From Thermoplasmata archaeon (GTDB lineage: Archaea; Thermoplasmatota; Thermoplasmata; Thermoplasmatales; Thermoplasmataceae), in NCBI GenBank assembly GCA_021797355.1, contig JAJZZX010000001.1, positions 62,001-126,000 of the forward strand: a stretch of DNA of 64,000 bases, written 5' to 3'. The first letter of the stretch is position 1. Every line of letters starts with the position of its first letter. Position numbers and translations under genes: made by a program. Below the pieces are notes generated by a model. It was not told where the DNA came from. It worked only from the letters and a program-made list of their open reading frames with translations, and searched no databases. This document shows, piece by piece, positions 61,901-64,000 of this stretch.

Positions 61901-63177
61901 AACTGTGGATTGGGGACTGCAACAAGGTCTATGTGGGCAGCAGGGGCCATTGCAGCTATATACTCTATGTCTAGAGCTGTCTCCAGTGTCCAGCCATATA
62001 TTTCGCCGTCAAAAAGATTTGCTCCAAGAAGGTTGATAACACTCAACCTGCTTGTAACCTGATTGGGGTTATTCCACACTTCCTTGGCAAATCCCTGCAA
62101 CCAGGAAAGGGGCAGGTCTCCAACTTCTATTACTGCTACAGTGACTCCCTGGCCCATGTCAGGCTCACTGGCAATTGTTGACTGTCCAGACCAGAGATTG
62201 CTAGCTCCGGTTAGAACATGCATTGTGCTCGGGAATATGATCTGATAGTTGCCTGACGGATCATTGAAAGCAGCAGCAGTTGGTGTCAGGTAATTTGGAG
62301 CCCAGGTAAAGTTTGCATCAGTAATATTCTGGACAGAACCAAGATCATATGGATTATAGAAGCTGCCAGGAGTCTGGGTGGAATTGAAGGTAAAAGAAGT
62401 TCCTGTGCTGTTGTAAAGTCCAGGTACAATGCCAGCAGGACTCATTCCGTAGGGAAGCATCAGATCGGGAGATGCAGCCATGCCATCGAGGCCTGTTATT
62501 CCGCTCACATACTGTGCAATTCCAGCAGGCATTTTCAGGCCTGCAGTGTTAACGTATTCAATCGGTGACAGAGAAACACTGCCAGGGACTGCGCTGCCAT
62601 TGCCGAACAGCGGTATCCATACTCCGTCACTTGTGTACTGAATTGCATAAGCGCCTATCTTTGTATTGAAAGCTGATTCAAACTGGGAAACTGTTCCAAC
62701 CAGTGTAAGAGAAAGCCTGGCTGAACTGGTCTGGACACTAATGCCATACTGGCTGAAGTAAGATACAATGGAGTTGTATACCTGCTGTGAAACCCCGAAC
62801 ATCGACCCAAAGGTGCCTGCTGAGACGTATTGCCTGTACAGAGGGGATCCGGGATTCGATATGGAGGACACGTAAGCGGAGAGATTACCTGTTGGCTTCA
62901 GGCTCAGGGTAACGACAAGCTGGGCGTTGGGATTAAACTGTGCACCCTCACTTACAAGCTGGAAATTTCCAAGTTTGGACAGCTGGCCTGATAGCGCCGA
63001 TCCCTGCATTTCCACAAGCGTACCAGAAGATGATGAATTGGCAGCTATTGGCAGGCTTTCTGTGCCTGTGCGACCAGTTGCATTACTCATGCCATATACC
63101 ATGACAGAGGCAATAAAAATTGCAACCACGATCACAGAGACAATAACTTTATACCTATTACTCATGGCTTTTTTCAC
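58942..63177 (-). CDS. Membrane-anchored S53 (kumamolisin-like) protease
   Basis: A 1411-aa secreted protein. After a signal helix (residues 8-28) comes a pro-kumamolisin domain (about 70-210: NPGSPLYRQYVSAGTFGSMF). The catalytic domain has Glu and Asp in ETALDIEYIAAMAP near 398-403 and Ser in GGTSFATPITAGEWA near 635. A long beta-rich middle follows, then a coiled coil at about 1265-1370 (LETEYSSAIQQLNTLKMELS) and a C-terminal membrane helix with a basic tail. S53 proteases work at low pH. It probably stays bound to the cell surface and degrades external protein. Confidence 0.9.
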   Translation of the reverse strand: MKKAMSNRYKVIVSVIVVAIFIASVMVYGMSNATGRTGTESLPIAANSSSSGTLVEMQGSALSGQLSKLGNFQLVSEGAQFNPNAQLVVTLSLKPTGNLSAYVSSISNPGSPLYRQYVSAGTFGSMFGVSQQVYNSIVSYFSQYGISVQTSSARLSLTLVGTVSQFESAFNTKIGAYAIQYTSDGVWIPLFGNGSAVPGSVSLSPIEYVNTAGLKMPAGIAQYVSGITGLDGMAASPDLMLPYGMSPAGIVPGLYNSTGTSFTFNSTQTPGSFYNPYDLGSVQNITDANFTWAPNYLTPTAAAFNDPSGNYQIIFPSTMHVLTGASNLWSGQSTIASEPDMGQGVTVAVIEVGDLPLSWLQGFAKEVWNNPNQVTSRLSVINLLGANLFDGEIYGWTLETALDIEYIAAMAPAAHIDLVAVPNPQFSSFDYAYQYIAQNLVSGNNATDSVSITSNSYGSGEEYTAFFGAPMYMTVENTLLSELNAVGVTNFFATGDYGSYAAEYEYGATSAGMPAIATGSTSVGGGQLTAESNGLAFPDTGIYALNSEFNLEMQVAPATGVQSYTYWSYGFGEDGTFKGEVGGGFGQSIMSAQPWWQNALDTYSSGARMDPVVSGPAAFNMSVYTGFWNLFYGGTSFATPITAGEWALIDEQANVAFGSPSMGDINPVLYQAHNAYEAGMPSVHFNPYIDMQNIGKGFNYGPTNSFDWYYFNLSINEPSDPIVPWWIFTLGNPAGNNWNYLQGLGMINVGIMDSALIGQVPSTQHALMNEPFTIMQVTTSGPSEFETLVGGHTYSFQVILANGQPGGYYTVEAYSGGPNNGMYGGGILTQIHTNAQGMFNYTPEYNMNSPSPAASEYGYFLVSSVASSEASFQQFAVVLPPVTTGNLTLGVTNALGMLETSVAEVPMFMDTQTGYYNLIGATGEVFLNGTPVSNAVIHEISVSNAQFSYEDPTLPVSSYAPGVQVGTFLSDGRGMFNLWTDAFLAEINGPLYTQVDMVYATYGNLTSNMVTVYVEPQSGSFYPNVGLNSSGTALVGTVTFSGMKYVNYVNISIGSAPGQYVNVSYPPQFVDSLTGVPVSGVFNGVIPVNFTNLPPAGAPIVMNMVAQGYNDLSEEFSFDGFTFSLQDVQNPIVWSDPLIISNPGAMPITSLSASETGLVSGNLTLSYSAVSETPVVSSYISVVSAAGQQILSQNLPLKGSLIFNTAEYADGYYTITYTVTTSTGLTTTSQDTIYIDNSQAQLETQLAGLETEYSSAIQQLNTLKMELSQASMSSSALQNQIATLNQTIRAMSSSLASAEAQANLSSSELLSAETQLLNAEKLNGADQQQIQQMNSEIAQYKANATAQQNTIASLQQQIANLQEQINSLSGKNNARSPFYYIGGIMAAVIVGMVATIASVSFYSYGRQKRKN

Positions 63178-63291
63178 CTCGGACGGCTGGGGCCTTATGC
63201 TCTTAGGGGGGCGGGCCTCAACCCTGAGGAAATCAATTGAAAAATATATTTGAGAATTTTGTCAAATTTTAGAAAGGCGCTTTCCATTAAG

Positions 63292-63305
63292 GATATTTAA
63301 ATATC
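63292..63305 (-). promoter_or_regulatory. TATA-like palindrome upstream of the protease
   Basis: GATATTTAAATATC is a perfect 14-bp palindrome with a TATA core, 115 bases before the protease start, so it would give a leader of about 90 bases. It may also bind a dimeric regulator. Confidence 0.45.
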
Positions 63306-63403
63306 TAACACATGGTCTCGGGAGCCAGAAAAATTTTAAGTGCACATTTATCTTTTTACGGGTGTGACATTAAATAATGATACATTATTGAATGTACCAC
63401 AGA

Positions 63404-63811
63404 TCACAGGTCATTTCTAAGAAATCTCTCTTCTTCCAGCTTTTTGCTGATTCTCAATATCTGTCGATATGAATACTCAATACCATATCTTTCCTTTATG
63501 GATTCCCTTGCCATCTTCAGGCTTCGGGAATTCTTTATCAATTCTATCAATTGTTTCGAAACAGGGACTTTCCTTGGCCTCCCTATTTTCCTGGATCTGA
63601 CAAAGGCCAAAGGCCCAAGAGCATTCCACTGCTTAAGCCATAGGTAGCCACAGGCTACAGTTATATAATTCCTGCGGCACGCAATCTTAACTGAATATCC
63701 CAGATAGAGATCCCTGATGAAAGCCATTTTCCTTAAAGCCCTGATTCTGGACCTCTCTGCAGAAATCATCCTCTCCAGCTGTTCCAAATTGAGATGCCTC
63801 TTAACGGACAT
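63404..63811 (-). CDS. Helix-turn-helix protein, IS630-orfA-like
   Basis: A 135-aa protein. LEQLERMISAERSRIRALRK is followed by YSVKIACRRNYITVACGYLW (helix-turn-helix), a GRPRK AT-hook-like link and RESIKERYGIEYSYRQILRI as a second winged helix. This is the N-terminal arrangement of IS630-type transposases, but the catalytic domain is absent downstream. It is a complete ORF and may be a regulator or an IS remnant. Confidence 0.6.
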   Translation of the reverse strand: MSVKRHLNLEQLERMISAERSRIRALRKMAFIRDLYLGYSVKIACRRNYITVACGYLWLKQWNALGPLAFVRSRKIGRPRKVPVSKQLIELIKNSRSLKMARESIKERYGIEYSYRQILRISKKLEEERFLRNDL

Positions 63812-64000
63812 GAAAGGTCATTGAAAGAATACGACTTGGAAATTAAAATAGTTATGTCATAAGAGTTCAGCCAGAAAGCAATCTCTTGTAGAGCCAATAT
63901 TATAGGTCATTTTCTTGGTATACTCCTCTGGCTGAAATCTATATTTTCTTTAGTAATTGTAGTATAAAATTCAATGGACCTAGAAACTGCCCTTTTCCAC
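63812..64000. other. Right edge, no gene recognised
   Basis: AT-rich, with no ORF that I can support before the window ends. Confidence 0.4.

Overview
The window is archaeal and looks like a member of the Thermoplasmatales or a close acidophilic relative (Ferroplasma/Cuniculiplasma type). The signs are TATA boxes about 25 nt upstream of leaderless ATGs, an S53 (kumamolisin-like) secreted acid protease, PKD-repeat surface protein, DUF3834 and MFS genes, HTH-regulated ABC operon, archaeal-type integrases and a small CRISPR array. The species assignment is inference; no rRNA or marker gene is present.

Layout. (1) 1-31.4 kb is mainly an integrated mobile element transcribed almost wholly on the minus strand with ATGA overlaps. 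It starts off the left edge with a radical SAM gene. An AT-richer cargo block (1-8.7 kb) holds a single-chain restriction-modification enzyme, a SpoIIM-like membrane protein, a small tyrosine recombinase and an unknown cytosolic/four-TM gene pair. At 9.1-22.5 kb lie an ArdC-like antirestriction protein, a Zot/HerA-like ATPase with two zinc ribbons, a PCNA-like sliding clamp with an N-terminal extension, a DUF5771-like protein, a 1567-aa PKD-repeat surface protein, three paralogous small membrane proteins and a polytopic membrane protein. I read this as an undescribed envelope, pilus or virion apparatus. At 22.8-31.4 kb lie a divergent 46-aa membrane protein, a winged-helix regulator, a Holliday-junction-resolvase-like nuclease, a DUF5131 protein split by an intein, an HNH endonuclease, many small zinc-finger and coiled-coil proteins, a full XerC/D-type integrase, and two divergent ribbon-helix-helix regulators over palindromic operators.

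(2) 31.4-42 kb is mostly chromosomal: a DUF3834 substrate-binding gene and an MFS gene (both interrupted), a PdxA family dehydrogenase, a tandem pair of MutS-like ATPases and a PLD-nuclease/helicase. (3) 42-50.5 kb is a graveyard of mobile DNA: a broken toxin beside an intact antitoxin, a TnpB relic, an IS110 element with a candidate structured RNA downstream, an orphan CRISPR array of seven repeats, a complete IS3 element with frameshifted orfB, and IS1634-type fragments. A sugar-nucleotide epimerase and an MFS transporter survive among them.

(4) 50.7-53.7 kb holds small unrecognised membrane-protein operons. (5) 54.0-55.9 kb is the decayed remnant of a second element related to the first: integrase, small plus-strand hydrophobic ORFs, winged-helix gene, nuclease and a truncated 90-aa homologue, in partly the same order. 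(6) 56-64 kb is chromosomal: a four-gene ABC exporter operon with its own regulator, the 1411-aa membrane-anchored S53 protease and a transposase-type helix-turn-helix protein.

Several disrupted genes (near 32.0, 42.35, 49.39 and 54.46 kb) break at short homopolymers, so some may be assembly errors rather than decay.
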